Positions 1 to 9,225 of a stretch of DNA of 22,994 nt are shown here, in pieces; position 1 is the first letter of the stretch, and each line of letters starts with the position of its first letter. This DNA is from Actinomycetes bacterium (lineage in GTDB: Bacteria; Actinomycetota; Actinomycetes; Propionibacteriales; Nocardioidaceae): assembly GCA_023252095.1 (NCBI GenBank), contig JAHEXN010000012.1, positions 1 to 22,994 of the forward strand, written 5' to 3'. Below the pieces are notes generated by a model that was not told the DNA's origin, did no database searches, and saw only the letters and a list, made by a program, of their open reading frames with translations. The position numbers were made by a program, and so were the translations under genes.

Positions 1-995
1 ACATCGACAACGGCATCACCGAGGAACCCGCGGTGCAGCTCACGTTGGCCGATGGCGACCGCAACGACATGATCGCGGGTGACTACCTCACTCGCGACGG
101 CGCCGACTGGCCGCTGCCCGGCACCACGTGGGCGGCCCTGAACCTCGACGCGACCAGCAGCGGCACGGCCCACACCCTGAACGACGGCAGCCTGACCCTC
201 GGCACGCCGCAGAAGGCCGGAGCCCAGACCTACATCCCGCTGCCCACGAGCCCGCTCGCGACCGACTCCCCCACGGCCTCGCTGCTCGACGCCGCCGGTC
301 TGAAGCTGCTCACGTCGCAGATCCCCGGCCTGGCCGACATGAACGGCCTGATCGGGCTGCCAGGCCTGAGCTACACCTCACCCGCGCTGACGCAGAACGT
401 GGTCTCGGCCGGTCCCGCGTCGCTGCAGGTCCGCCTGTCGACGACGTCGCCCGAGACGGCCATCTGGGCCGTGGTCTCCGACGTGCACCCCGACGGCACG
501 GCGCACCCACTGACGGTCGGCCGGCTGCTCTCGTCGTTCCCGAACGTCGTCGAGGAGAAGTCCCTCAAGGACGAGAACGGCACGATCGTGCAGCCGTACG
601 GCGACTACAGCGTCAAGACCCCGCTGGCCGGGTTCCTGAGCTCTCGGCTGTACCAGGTCGAGATGTGGCCGATCGCCAACCGCTTCAAGGCGGGGCACCG
701 CATCCGCCTTGACATCGTGGGCGCCTCGGCGTTCTCGATGCCCACGGTTCCCGGCATCAACACCGTCGAGGTCGGCGGTGCGAGCGGATCCCGGCTGCTG
801 TTCCCCGTGCTTCCGGAGAGCAACATCGCCACAGCGCTGCCCGGCGCCGCTCCCGCTCCGGCCGCTGCGCCGGCACCGACGACCCCGCCGAGCACCGCAC
901 CCACCACCGCTCCCGCTCCGACGAACGGCATCACGTCGCTGCTGAAGAGCGTCCTCGGTGTGCTGCCGTCGCTGGGTCTGCTGCTGCGACGCTAG
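1..995 (+). CDS. CocE/NonD-family hydrolase, C-terminal part (5' truncated)
   Basis: The reading frame is open from base 3, so the gene begins before the window; about 330 codons remain. The visible part looks like the non-catalytic jelly-roll C-terminal domain of the X-Pro dipeptidyl-peptidase/CocE/NonD hydrolases. It has the family-typical stretches SDVHPDGTAHPLTVGRL and, later, NRFKAGHRIRLDIVGAS. The alpha/beta-hydrolase part with its Ser/Asp/His triad must lie upstream and is not seen. After this domain come an Ala/Pro/Thr-rich linker (bases about 840-930) and a short hydrophobic tail ending in two arginines. Family members hydrolyse esters or amide bonds and are often secreted; the substrate cannot be read from this half. 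The TAG stop directly abuts the stop of tesB on the other strand. The domain is fairly certain, the specific function is not. Confidence 0.75.
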   Translation, partial: IDNGITEEPAVQLTLADGDRNDMIAGDYLTRDGADWPLPGTTWAALNLDATSSGTAHTLNDGSLTLGTPQKAGAQTYIPLPTSPLATDSPTASLLDAAGLKLLTSQIPGLADMNGLIGLPGLSYTSPALTQNVVSAGPASLQVRLSTTSPETAIWAVVSDVHPDGTAHPLTVGRLLSSFPNVVEEKSLKDENGTIVQPYGDYSVKTPLAGFLSSRLYQVEMWPIANRFKAGHRIRLDIVGASAFSMPTVPGINTVEVGGASGSRLLFPVLPESNIATALPGAAPAPAAAPAPTTPPSTAPTTAPAPTNGITSLLKSVLGVLPSLGLLLRR

Positions 996-1856
996 CTAGA
1001 CCTGGCGGATCAGGCCCTCCTGGGCCACCGTGGCCACCAAGGCACCGCGCTCGTCGAAGACGCGCGCGGTGCTGAGGCCGCGGGCCCCGGAGGCCGACGG
1101 CGATGACTGGTCGTAGAGCATCCACCCGTCGACCGCGATCGGTCGGTGGAACCAGATCACGTGGTCGAGCGACGCCGGCTGGATGCTCGGTGACCCGATG
1201 TAGACACCGTGCGGCACGAGCGAAGCGCCCAGCAGGCTGAGGTCGCTGATGTACGTGAAGGCCGCGTTGTGCGTGAGCCGGGAGTCCGGCAGCTGGCCCG
1301 AGGCCTTGAACCAGAGGCGCTGCACGACCAGGCGACCACTCGCATCACGCTGAGCCTCTGCCCGGTTGTCGCCGACGTACCGCAGGTCGAAGGACGACCA
1401 CTCACGGCTCCACTGCTCGGCGTACTCGGGCCCCCGGGCCTTGACGATCTCGCCCAGGGGAATCGCCTCGTCGGGCGAGGGGACGTCCGGCATGGGGTCC
1501 TGGTGCTCGAAGCCCGGCTCCTCCACCTGGAACGAGGCCGTCATGTAGAAGATGATCTTGCCGTGCTGACGGGCGGCGACCCGCCTCGTCGTGAACGACC
1601 GGCCGTCGCGCACGTTCTCGACGTCGTAGACGATCGGGATGCTCGGGTCGCCCCCGAGGATGAAGTAGATGTGCAGCGAGTGCAGGTGACGGTCGTCGGG
1701 CACGGTGTTCTGGGCCGCGACCACGGCCTGCGCCGCGACCTGCCCGCCGAAGACCCGCTTCAGCATCGAGTTCTCGGGCTGGCGACCACGGAAGAGTCCG
1801 ACCTCGAGCTGTTCGAGCTCGAGCAGGTCCAGCAGTTCGGTGAGGGAGGCAGGCAC
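996..1856 (-). CDS. tesB: Acyl-CoA thioesterase II (TesB family)
   Basis: This 286-residue double-hotdog protein should hydrolyse acyl-CoA to free fatty acid and CoA in the cytoplasm. The first hotdog carries FGGQVAAQA (about residues 36-44). In the second, the catalytic positions known from E. coli TesB (Asp204, Thr228, Gln278) line up as Asp205 in ISDLSLLG, Ser229 in ASLDHVIWFHRP and Gln279 in AQEG. Thr to Ser keeps the hydroxyl, so activity is expected. Length is usual for the family. The start is GTG at 1856, placed 26 bp after the stop of the PAC2 gene. AGGA seven bases upstream may be the ribosome site, but the same bases form TAGGAT six bases before GTG, which could be a -10 box for a leaderless message. 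The gene is probably the last of the dxs-PAC2-tesB block. Confidence 0.92.
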   Translation of the reverse strand: MPASLTELLDLLELEQLEVGLFRGRQPENSMLKRVFGGQVAAQAVVAAQNTVPDDRHLHSLHIYFILGGDPSIPIVYDVENVRDGRSFTTRRVAARQHGKIIFYMTASFQVEEPGFEHQDPMPDVPSPDEAIPLGEIVKARGPEYAEQWSREWSSFDLRYVGDNRAEAQRDASGRLVVQRLWFKASGQLPDSRLTHNAAFTYISDLSLLGASLVPHGVYIGSPSIQPASLDHVIWFHRPIAVDGWMLYDQSSPSASGARGLSTARVFDERGALVATVAQEGLIRQV

Positions 1857-1882
1857 GACGCGATCCTAGCGACCCGGAGGAG

Positions 1883-2836
1883 TCAGGAGTCGCCGTTCTT
1901 GCGCTGGCGTGCCAGGTACTCCTCGAACTGCCCGGCGAGCTCGTCGGCGCTCGGCAGGTCCTCGTCGCTGGCGAGCAGCGACTGGGCCGCGCCGCGCGTG
2001 AACGCGTCGTACTGCTGCTCCAGGCCGCTCACGAGCTCGGCGCCGTGCTGGTCCTCGATCTGCGCCTCGATCTCGACCATCGCGCTGGCGTGGCGCTCGC
2101 GCAGGGGCGCCAGGTCGATCTGCAGGCCCAGGCGGTCGGTGACCGCCTCCAGCAGCACGACCGCCGCACCGGGGTAGTCCACCTGGGCCAGGTAGTGCGG
2201 GACGTGCGCGACGTAGCCGGCGGCCTCGTGGCCCCAGGAGCCGAGCCGGTACTCGAGCATCGACTGGGCGGACGAGGGCACCACGAGCTCGGCCGACCAC
2301 AGGTTCGTGCGGTCGATGAGCTCCGGTGACGTGCCGTGCGCCGTGACGAGCATGGGACGGGTGTGGGGCACGCCCATCGGGACCGATCCCAGGCTCAGGG
2401 TCAGGTCGATGTCGAGGTCGTCGATGACCTGCCGGACCTCGGCCGCGAACCGCTCCCACAGGAAGTCCGGCTCCGGGCCCGCGAGGACGAAGTACGGGCG
2501 TCCCGTGAGGTCGTGCTCCAGGACGACGTCGAGCCGCGGGGCGTCGTAGTCGAGGTAGTGGTCCTTGTGGAACCGCAAGGTCGGTCGACGGGCGCGGTAG
2601 TCGAACATCGCGTCGATGTCGAAGGAGTGCACGACGTCGCCGTGACCGGACAGCAGGTGCTCGGCGGCGATGCGTGAACCACCACCGGCGGAGAGGAAGC
2701 CGTCGAGTGCCACGATCAGCACCGTCTGGTCGTTCGGCGACAGGACGTCGTCGGCACTCTGCTCGTCAGTGATCGGTTCGTCGGGGTTCTGGGGGACGCC
2801 GTCAGGCGTCTCGTCACGCTTCAAAGGCCACTTCAT
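1883..2836 (-). CDS. PAC2-family protein
   Basis: A 317-residue protein of the PAC2 (proteasome assembly chaperone 2-like) family found throughout actinobacteria. Typical parts are the early strand VLIVALDGFLSAGG, the stretch FLWERFAAEVRQVIDDL, and SLGSVPMGVPHTRPMLVTAHGT in the middle. The C-terminal about 80 residues are charged, helical and probably coiled. In archaea and eukaryotes related proteins help build proteasomes; the role in bacteria is not established, so I give no function. The start chosen is ATG at 2836, because the frame is open far upstream only as a shadow of dxs. Thirteen bases separate this ATG from the dxs stop, so co-transcription with dxs is very likely. No strong Shine-Dalgarno sequence is visible (TAGGG lies about nine bases upstream). 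The acidic, hydrophilic N-terminal about 35 residues lack a signal peptide, which fits a cytoplasmic protein. Confidence 0.88.
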   Translation of the reverse strand: MKWPLKRDETPDGVPQNPDEPITDEQSADDVLSPNDQTVLIVALDGFLSAGGGSRIAAEHLLSGHGDVVHSFDIDAMFDYRARRPTLRFHKDHYLDYDAPRLDVVLEHDLTGRPYFVLAGPEPDFLWERFAAEVRQVIDDLDIDLTLSLGSVPMGVPHTRPMLVTAHGTSPELIDRTNLWSAELVVPSSAQSMLEYRLGSWGHEAAGYVAHVPHYLAQVDYPGAAVVLLEAVTDRLGLQIDLAPLRERHASAMVEIEAQIEDQHGAELVSGLEQQYDAFTRGAAQSLLASDEDLPSADELAGQFEEYLARQRKNGDS

Positions 2837-2849
2837 CGTCAACCGCGCC

Positions 2850-4763
2850 CTAGCCGTCGTTGTTCCCGGTGCGGGGCAGGAACCGCAGGGCGTCGTCGGC
2901 GACGGCCGGCGCGGTGAGGCCGAGTCGCTCCAGCAGGACGTCGCGCTTGGCGTGCGGCAGGAACTCCTGGGCGATCGCGTGCACCCGCACCGGTACCGCG
3001 AGGCCCGCGTCGCTGACGGCCTGCACCAGGGTCGAGCCGACCCCGCCCTGGCGACCGTTGTCCTCGATCGTGACGACGAGGCGGTGGCGGCCGGCGAGCT
3101 CGACGAGCTGCGAAGGAAGGGGCTTGACCCAACGAGGGTCGACCACGGTGCTGCGGACGCCCGCCTCGGCCAGCAGGTCTGCGGCCTCGAGCGCGGTGTG
3201 CGACATCGGGCCGACCCCGACCAGCAGCACCTCGGCGTCGGCGTCACGCCGCAGCACGTCGACGACGCCGACGCGCTCGACGGCTTCGACGTCCTCGGGG
3301 ACCGCGCCCTTGGCGAAGCGCACGACCGAGGGAGCGTCGTCGATCGCGACGGCCTCGCGCAGGGCCTCGCGCAGGCGGGAGCCGTCGCGCGGCGCCGCCA
3401 GGTGCAGGCCCGGCACGAGCTGCAGGAGCGACATGTCCCACATGCCGTTGTGCGAGGCTCCGTCGTCGCCCGTGACGCCGGCACGGTCGAGCACGAACGT
3501 GACCCCGCAGCGGTGGAGCGCGGTGTCGAGCAGCACCTGGTCGAACGCGCGGTTCAGGAAGGTCGCATACACGGCGACGACGGGGTGGACCCCTCCCATC
3601 GCCATGCCGGTGGCGCACGTGACGGCGTGCTGCTCGGCGATGCCGACGTCGAACACGCGGTCGGGGAACTTGTCGGCGAACGCGTCGAGGCCCACGGGGT
3701 GCAGCATCGCTGCGGTGATGCCGACGACGTCGGTGCGCTCGTCGGCGATGCGCACGATCTCGTCGCGGAAGACCGAGGTCCACCCTGCGGGGGCGACCGC
3801 GAGGGCGTCGCCCGTGAGGCGGTCGAACGGCACCGACTGGTGCATCTGGTCGTTCTCGTTGTCGACCGCGATGTCGTAGCCCTGGCCCTTGGTCGTGAGC
3901 ACGTGCACGAGCACCGGCCCGGCGAAGCGCTTCGCGGCCGTGAGCGCCGACTCGAGCGCGACCTGGTCGTGGCCGTCGACCGGCCCGATGTACTTGATGC
4001 CGAGGTCCTCGAACATGCCCTGAGGCGCCAGGGCGTCCTTGACGCCCTTCTTGACGGCGTGGAGGGCCTCGTAGGCCGCCGGCCCGAGGGCTCCTCCACG
4101 GCCCGTGAGACGTTCCTTGATGGCCTGCAGGGTCGGCTCGTACCCCGGGCTGGTGCGAATGCCGGTGAGTCGCTGGGCGAGCCCACCGACGGTCGGCCGG
4201 TACGAGCGGCCGTTGTCGTTGACGACCACGACGAGCCGGCGGTCGCGGTGCGCCGCGATGTTGTTGAGCGCCTCCCAGGCCATGCCACCTGTCAGCGCGC
4301 CGTCGCCGATCACGGCGACGACGTGTCGGTCCGAGCCGGTCTGCTCGTGCGCGCGAGCGAGCCCGTCGGCGTACGACAGGCTCGTGGAGGCGTGGGAGTT
4401 CTCGACCCAGTCGTGCTCGGACTCCGCGCGCGAGGGGTAGCCCGAGAGGCCCGTCTCGGTCCGGAGACCAGCGAAGTCGCGGGCGCGCCCCGTGAGCATC
4501 TTGTGCACGTACGACTGGTGGCCGGTGTCCCACACGACCTTGTCGAGGGGCGACTCGAACACGCGGTGGATCGCCATCGTGAGCTCCACGACGCCCAGGT
4601 TGGGCCCCAGGTGCCCACCGCGCGCGGCCACGGCGGCGATCAGGAGCTCACGGATCTCCTCGGCCAGCTGCTCCAGCTCGGCCGCGTCGAGGTGCTCGAG
4701 ATCGCGCGGACCCGTGATCCCGGCGAGGATCCCTCGAGCGTCCACAGCGTCGTTCGCGGCCAT
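2850..4763 (-). CDS. dxs: 1-deoxy-D-xylulose-5-phosphate synthase
   Basis: A 637-residue, full-length Dxs. It condenses pyruvate and glyceraldehyde-3-phosphate, with thiamine diphosphate and Mg2+, into DXP, the first step of the MEP isoprenoid pathway. The active-site region GGHLGPNLGVVELT begins near residue 49. The ThDP/Mg motif GDGALTGGMAWEALNN (from residue 153) leads to VVVVNDNGRSY. DVGIAEQHAV holds the catalytic glutamate (about Glu377). The transketolase C-terminal domain closes the protein with ARHRLV-type and EDNGRQGGVGS stretches. The start taken is ATG 4763; a GTG a few codons in would also fit homologues. Just before this ATG, TAGACT and six bases (4764-4775) give a leaderless -10 arrangement, and no Shine-Dalgarno is present. 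It heads a run with the PAC2 gene. Confidence 0.96.
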   Translation of the reverse strand: MAANDAVDARGILAGITGPRDLEHLDAAELEQLAEEIRELLIAAVAARGGHLGPNLGVVELTMAIHRVFESPLDKVVWDTGHQSYVHKMLTGRARDFAGLRTETGLSGYPSRAESEHDWVENSHASTSLSYADGLARAHEQTGSDRHVVAVIGDGALTGGMAWEALNNIAAHRDRRLVVVVNDNGRSYRPTVGGLAQRLTGIRTSPGYEPTLQAIKERLTGRGGALGPAAYEALHAVKKGVKDALAPQGMFEDLGIKYIGPVDGHDQVALESALTAAKRFAGPVLVHVLTTKGQGYDIAVDNENDQMHQSVPFDRLTGDALAVAPAGWTSVFRDEIVRIADERTDVVGITAAMLHPVGLDAFADKFPDRVFDVGIAEQHAVTCATGMAMGGVHPVVAVYATFLNRAFDQVLLDTALHRCGVTFVLDRAGVTGDDGASHNGMWDMSLLQLVPGLHLAAPRDGSRLREALREAVAIDDAPSVVRFAKGAVPEDVEAVERVGVVDVLRRDADAEVLLVGVGPMSHTALEAADLLAEAGVRSTVVDPRWVKPLPSQLVELAGRHRLVVTIEDNGRQGGVGSTLVQAVSDAGLAVPVRVHAIAQEFLPHAKRDVLLERLGLTAPAVADDALRFLPRTGNNDG

Positions 4764-4775
4764 TCGGCCAGTCTA
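4764..4775 (-). promoter_or_regulatory. Putative -10 box of dxs (leaderless)
   Basis: On the minus strand TAGACT (4775-4770) is followed by six bases and then the dxs ATG. The TANNNT-N6-ATG layout puts the expected transcription start on the start codon. No convincing -35 is seen, as is common in actinobacteria, and there is no Shine-Dalgarno sequence. This is inference from spacing only. Confidence 0.45.
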
Positions 4776-4804
4776 CCGAGGCTGGCCCACGCCGCCCGGA
4801 GGCG

Positions 4805-5311
4805 TCAGCGGTAGGTCCCGCGCTCGTGCCGCAGCGCGGCGAGGTCGGTCAGGTCGACCGACGCGAGCTCGACCTCGTGGCGCACCGACCAGCCCGTCTC
4901 CCGGTCCGCGACCTGGCTGACGCGGCCCCGCGCGACGGCGGCCGCACCACCGAGCTCGGGCCCGTGGGAACCATCGCGCCACTGGCCGATCGTGAACATC
5001 CCGCCGGGGGCCGGGGCCTGCCCGGCGAAGACCTCGGCGAGCTCACCCTGCCCCGGACCCAGGACGTTGACGACACAAGCAGTGCCGGCGGTCAGCGACT
5101 CCGCAAGGTCCGACAGGGGGTCGAGCATCATGAGGACGACACCCGGGTCACCGTCGACGACGATCAGTGACGACACCGTCAGCCCGACGCGCGACCGGCC
5201 CTCCCCGGTTGTCACGACGGCGACGCCGGCGGGCCAGCGCCCCCGCAACCGACGCACGGCCGACCGCTCCCCCTCCGGGGGCAGGAACGGGTGCTCGTCG
5301 TGGATCGTCAT
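4805..5311 (-). CDS. Flavin reductase domain (FMN-binding) protein
   Basis: This 168-residue protein fits the flavin reductase-like, FMN-binding split-barrel family (HpaC/RutF type). Typical parts are RWPAGVAVVTTGEGRSRVGLTVSSLIVV near the N-terminus, then VVLMMLDPLSDLAESL and ACVVNVLGPGQGELAEVFAG. Such proteins reduce FMN or FAD with NAD(P)H for a partner monooxygenase, or simply bind flavin. No monooxygenase gene is adjacent, so the partner is unknown. The start is ATG 5311 with AGGA seven bases upstream; the long open frame beyond it lies over the divergent regulator gene and is a shadow. It is divergent from the ArsR gene (67 bp between starts), so the ArsR operator could influence it, but the operator sits at the far end of the gap. 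The function is a family-level call. Confidence 0.85.
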   Translation of the reverse strand: MTIHDEHPFLPPEGERSAVRRLRGRWPAGVAVVTTGEGRSRVGLTVSSLIVVDGDPGVVLMMLDPLSDLAESLTAGTACVVNVLGPGQGELAEVFAGQAPAPGGMFTIGQWRDGSHGPELGGAAAVARGRVSQVADRETGWSVRHEVELASVDLTDLAALRHERGTYR

Positions 5312-5341
5312 GACCCCATCCTGCCCTCCCCGGGCCAGCCC

Positions 5342-5371
5342 TTGTGCTGACGAGCTCGTCGCACCAATACT
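5342..5371 (+). promoter_or_regulatory. Putative promoter of the ArsR-SRPBCC operon
   Basis: TTGTGC (5342-5347) and AATACT (5366-5371) are separated by 18 bases and place transcription start at or next to the ATG at 5379. No Shine-Dalgarno sequence lies before that ATG, so the message is probably leaderless. The -35 match is weak (TTG only), the -10 match is four of six. Confidence 0.45.
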
Positions 5372-5386
5372 TAGCCATATGGCTAA
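5371..5386. promoter_or_regulatory. ArsR-type operator overlapping the start codon
   Basis: TTAGCCATATGGCTAA is a perfect 16-bp palindrome. Its centre includes the ATG start codon (5379-5381) of the ArsR gene and its left end touches the -10 box. A dimer bound here would block both polymerase and start of transcription, so simple autorepression is the natural reading. AT-rich palindromes of this kind are usual for ArsR-type regulators; that this regulator binds it is inferred. Confidence 0.75.
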
Positions 5387-5726
5387 CCAAACAGGGGTGC
5401 TCGACGACGTGTTCCTCGCGCTCGCCGACCCCACGCGGCGGTCGGTCGTCCGCCACCTCGGACGGGGGCCAGCCAGCGTCAGCGAGCTCGCGCGCGGACG
5501 CGCCATGTCGCTGCCGTCGTTCCTCAAGCACGTGCGCACGCTCGAGCGGGCGGGCCTGGTAAGCACCACCAAGACCGGCCGGGTCCGCACCTGCGCCCTC
5601 GACCGCGAACGCCTCGAGCTCGTGCACGACTGGCTCGCTGAGGAACGACGGGTCTGGGAAGGCCGGACCGACCGTCTCGAACAGCTCGTGACCCGATCGA
5701 CGACATCCCCGAAGGACCTCCCATGA
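5379..5726 (+). CDS. ArsR-family winged-helix transcriptional regulator
   Basis: A 115-residue regulator with the standard single winged helix-turn-helix. It opens with VFLALADPTRRSVVRHLGRGPASVSELA, then SLPSFLKHVRTLERAGLVSTTKTGRVRTCAL (recognition helix and wing). No cysteine pair of the metal-sensing ArsR/SmtB type is visible, which fits the sub-group that is paired with SRPBCC (AHSA1) proteins. The start ATG 5379 was chosen because homologues begin a few residues before the first helix and because the palindrome is centred on it; the frame is open further upstream only by chance. The last bases ATGA overlap the start of the SRPBCC gene, so translation is coupled. The signal it responds to is unknown. 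Confidence 0.93.
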   Translation: MANQTGVLDDVFLALADPTRRSVVRHLGRGPASVSELARGRAMSLPSFLKHVRTLERAGLVSTTKTGRVRTCALDRERLELVHDWLAEERRVWEGRTDRLEQLVTRSTTSPKDLP

Positions 5727-6205
5727 CCACCTCGACGCTCGACCCCACGCTCGACCTGGTGCTGCGACGCGTCATCCGTGCGCCTCGCGCGGCGATCTGG
5801 CGCGCCTGGACCGATCCGGACCTGCTGGCCCAGTGGTGGATCCCCGCTCCCACGCAGCTCCGCGTCGACCGTCTGGAGGTGCGCCCGGGCGGCGGCTTCG
5901 TGACACGGATGAGCGACGACGGAGCGACCTTCTCGCCCCACACCGACGGGATCTTCCTGGTCGTCGAGCCCGAGCAACGACTCGTCTTCACGAACGCGAT
6001 CGACAGCCGCTGGCGACCGGCGTCACCCGCCCCTGTGACGATGACCGCTGAGATCGTGGTGACCGAGCACGACGACGGTACCGAGTACACCGCCACGGTC
6101 CGCCACGGCAGTCCGACCCAGCGTGACCTGCACGAGGAGCTCGGGTTCCACGATGGCTGGAGTTCGGTCACCGAGGCCCTCGCCGCTCTGGTCGAGACCC
6201 CCTGA
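5723..6205 (+). CDS. SRPBCC (AHSA1/START-like) domain protein
   Basis: The protein has 160 residues and is almost wholly one SRPBCC fold with a hydrophobic ligand pocket. Family signs are the N-terminal RVIRAPRAAIWRAWTDPDLLAQWW, the middle RLEVRPGGGFVTRM, and a C-terminal helix around HDGWSSVTEALAALVE. It starts on the ATG that overlaps the stop of the ArsR gene (four shared bases). ArsR/SRPBCC pairs are common in actinobacteria, and the usual assumption is that the SRPBCC protein binds or modifies a small molecule related to the regulator's signal. Nothing in the sequence identifies that ligand. The gene ends five bases before a strong terminator hairpin. Confidence 0.92.
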   Translation: MTTSTLDPTLDLVLRRVIRAPRAAIWRAWTDPDLLAQWWIPAPTQLRVDRLEVRPGGGFVTRMSDDGATFSPHTDGIFLVVEPEQRLVFTNAIDSRWRPASPAPVTMTAEIVVTEHDDGTEYTATVRHGSPTQRDLHEELGFHDGWSSVTEALAALVETP

Positions 6206-6210
6206 CCACG

Positions 6211-6247
6211 CGAAGCGGCCCCCTCCAGGCTGGAGGGGGCCGCTTCG
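6211..6247. terminator. Bidirectional intrinsic-type terminator
   Basis: A perfect 17-bp GC-rich stem (6211-6227 with 6231-6247) closes a three-base loop GGC. It lies between the convergent SRPBCC gene (stop 6205) and acnA (stop 6261), so it can serve both. No U-run follows on either side, as is frequent in actinobacteria. Confidence 0.88.
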
Positions 6248-6260
6248 TCACACGCTCAGC

Positions 6261-9056
<2,796 letters not shown>

Positions 9057-9065
9057 GTGACGCAT

Positions 9066-9071
9066 CTCCTT
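9066..9071 (-). promoter_or_regulatory. Ribosome binding site of acnA
   Basis: AAGGAG on the minus strand, nine bases before ATG 9056. It decides for this start over the in-frame ATG only three codons earlier, which would leave no spacing, and over the longer open frame. It is the best Shine-Dalgarno sequence in the window. Confidence 0.85.
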
Positions 9072-9120
9072 GGGGCCGGGTTGATTCCATCCTGCCGCGC
9101 CTCGCGGTGTCACCGCTCGC

Positions 9121-9139
9121 TCAGGTCTGCCTAACCATG
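9121..9139. promoter_or_regulatory. Candidate iron box (DtxR/IdeR-type site) upstream of acnA
   Basis: The core AGGTCTGCCTAACC (9123-9136) matches 12 of 14 positions of the degenerate iron-box core AGGTWAGSCTWACC. It lies about 65-85 bp before the acnA ATG. The right half is perfect, the left half carries both mismatches. Binding is inferred from the sequence alone. Confidence 0.5.
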
Positions 9140-9173
9140 GACGGACCTACGGACGCAGGATGCATCGTCGATT

Positions 9174-9208
9174 GTGTCTTGACATCAAGATACATGACAT
9201 CAAGACAC
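9174..9208. promoter_or_regulatory. Inverted-repeat operator cluster upstream of acnA
   Basis: A perfect 9-bp inverted repeat, GTGTCTTGA (9174-9182) and TCAAGACAC (9200-9208), surrounds a second, tighter one, TCTTGA-CA-TCAAGA (9177-9190). TGACATCAAGA occurs twice as a direct repeat 15 bp apart (9180-9190, 9195-9205). This gives three half-sites on about one and a half helix turns each. It lies between the 3' end of the RDD gene and acnA, so it most likely controls acnA. A MarR-type regulator such as TamR, known to act on aconitase in Streptomyces coelicolor, is a candidate by analogy. Confidence 0.65.
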
Positions 9209-9225
9209 CGGCGCGACCCGACACG

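Noticed and set aside
966..995. LPxTG-type sortase signal at the end of the CocE-like protein
   Set aside because: The string is LPSLG, not LPxTG, and no full membrane helix follows before the two arginines.
2837..3484. N-terminal extension of the PAC2 protein by 216 residues into dxs
   Set aside because: The extension is the wrong-frame translation of dxs, rich in Arg/Ser/Thr. The PAC2 family begins soon after ATG 2836.
9057..9113. Upstream extension of acnA by 19 codons
   Set aside because: Those codons include the AAGGAG ribosome site in the correct place for ATG 9056, and the extension has no resemblance to the AcnA N-terminus.
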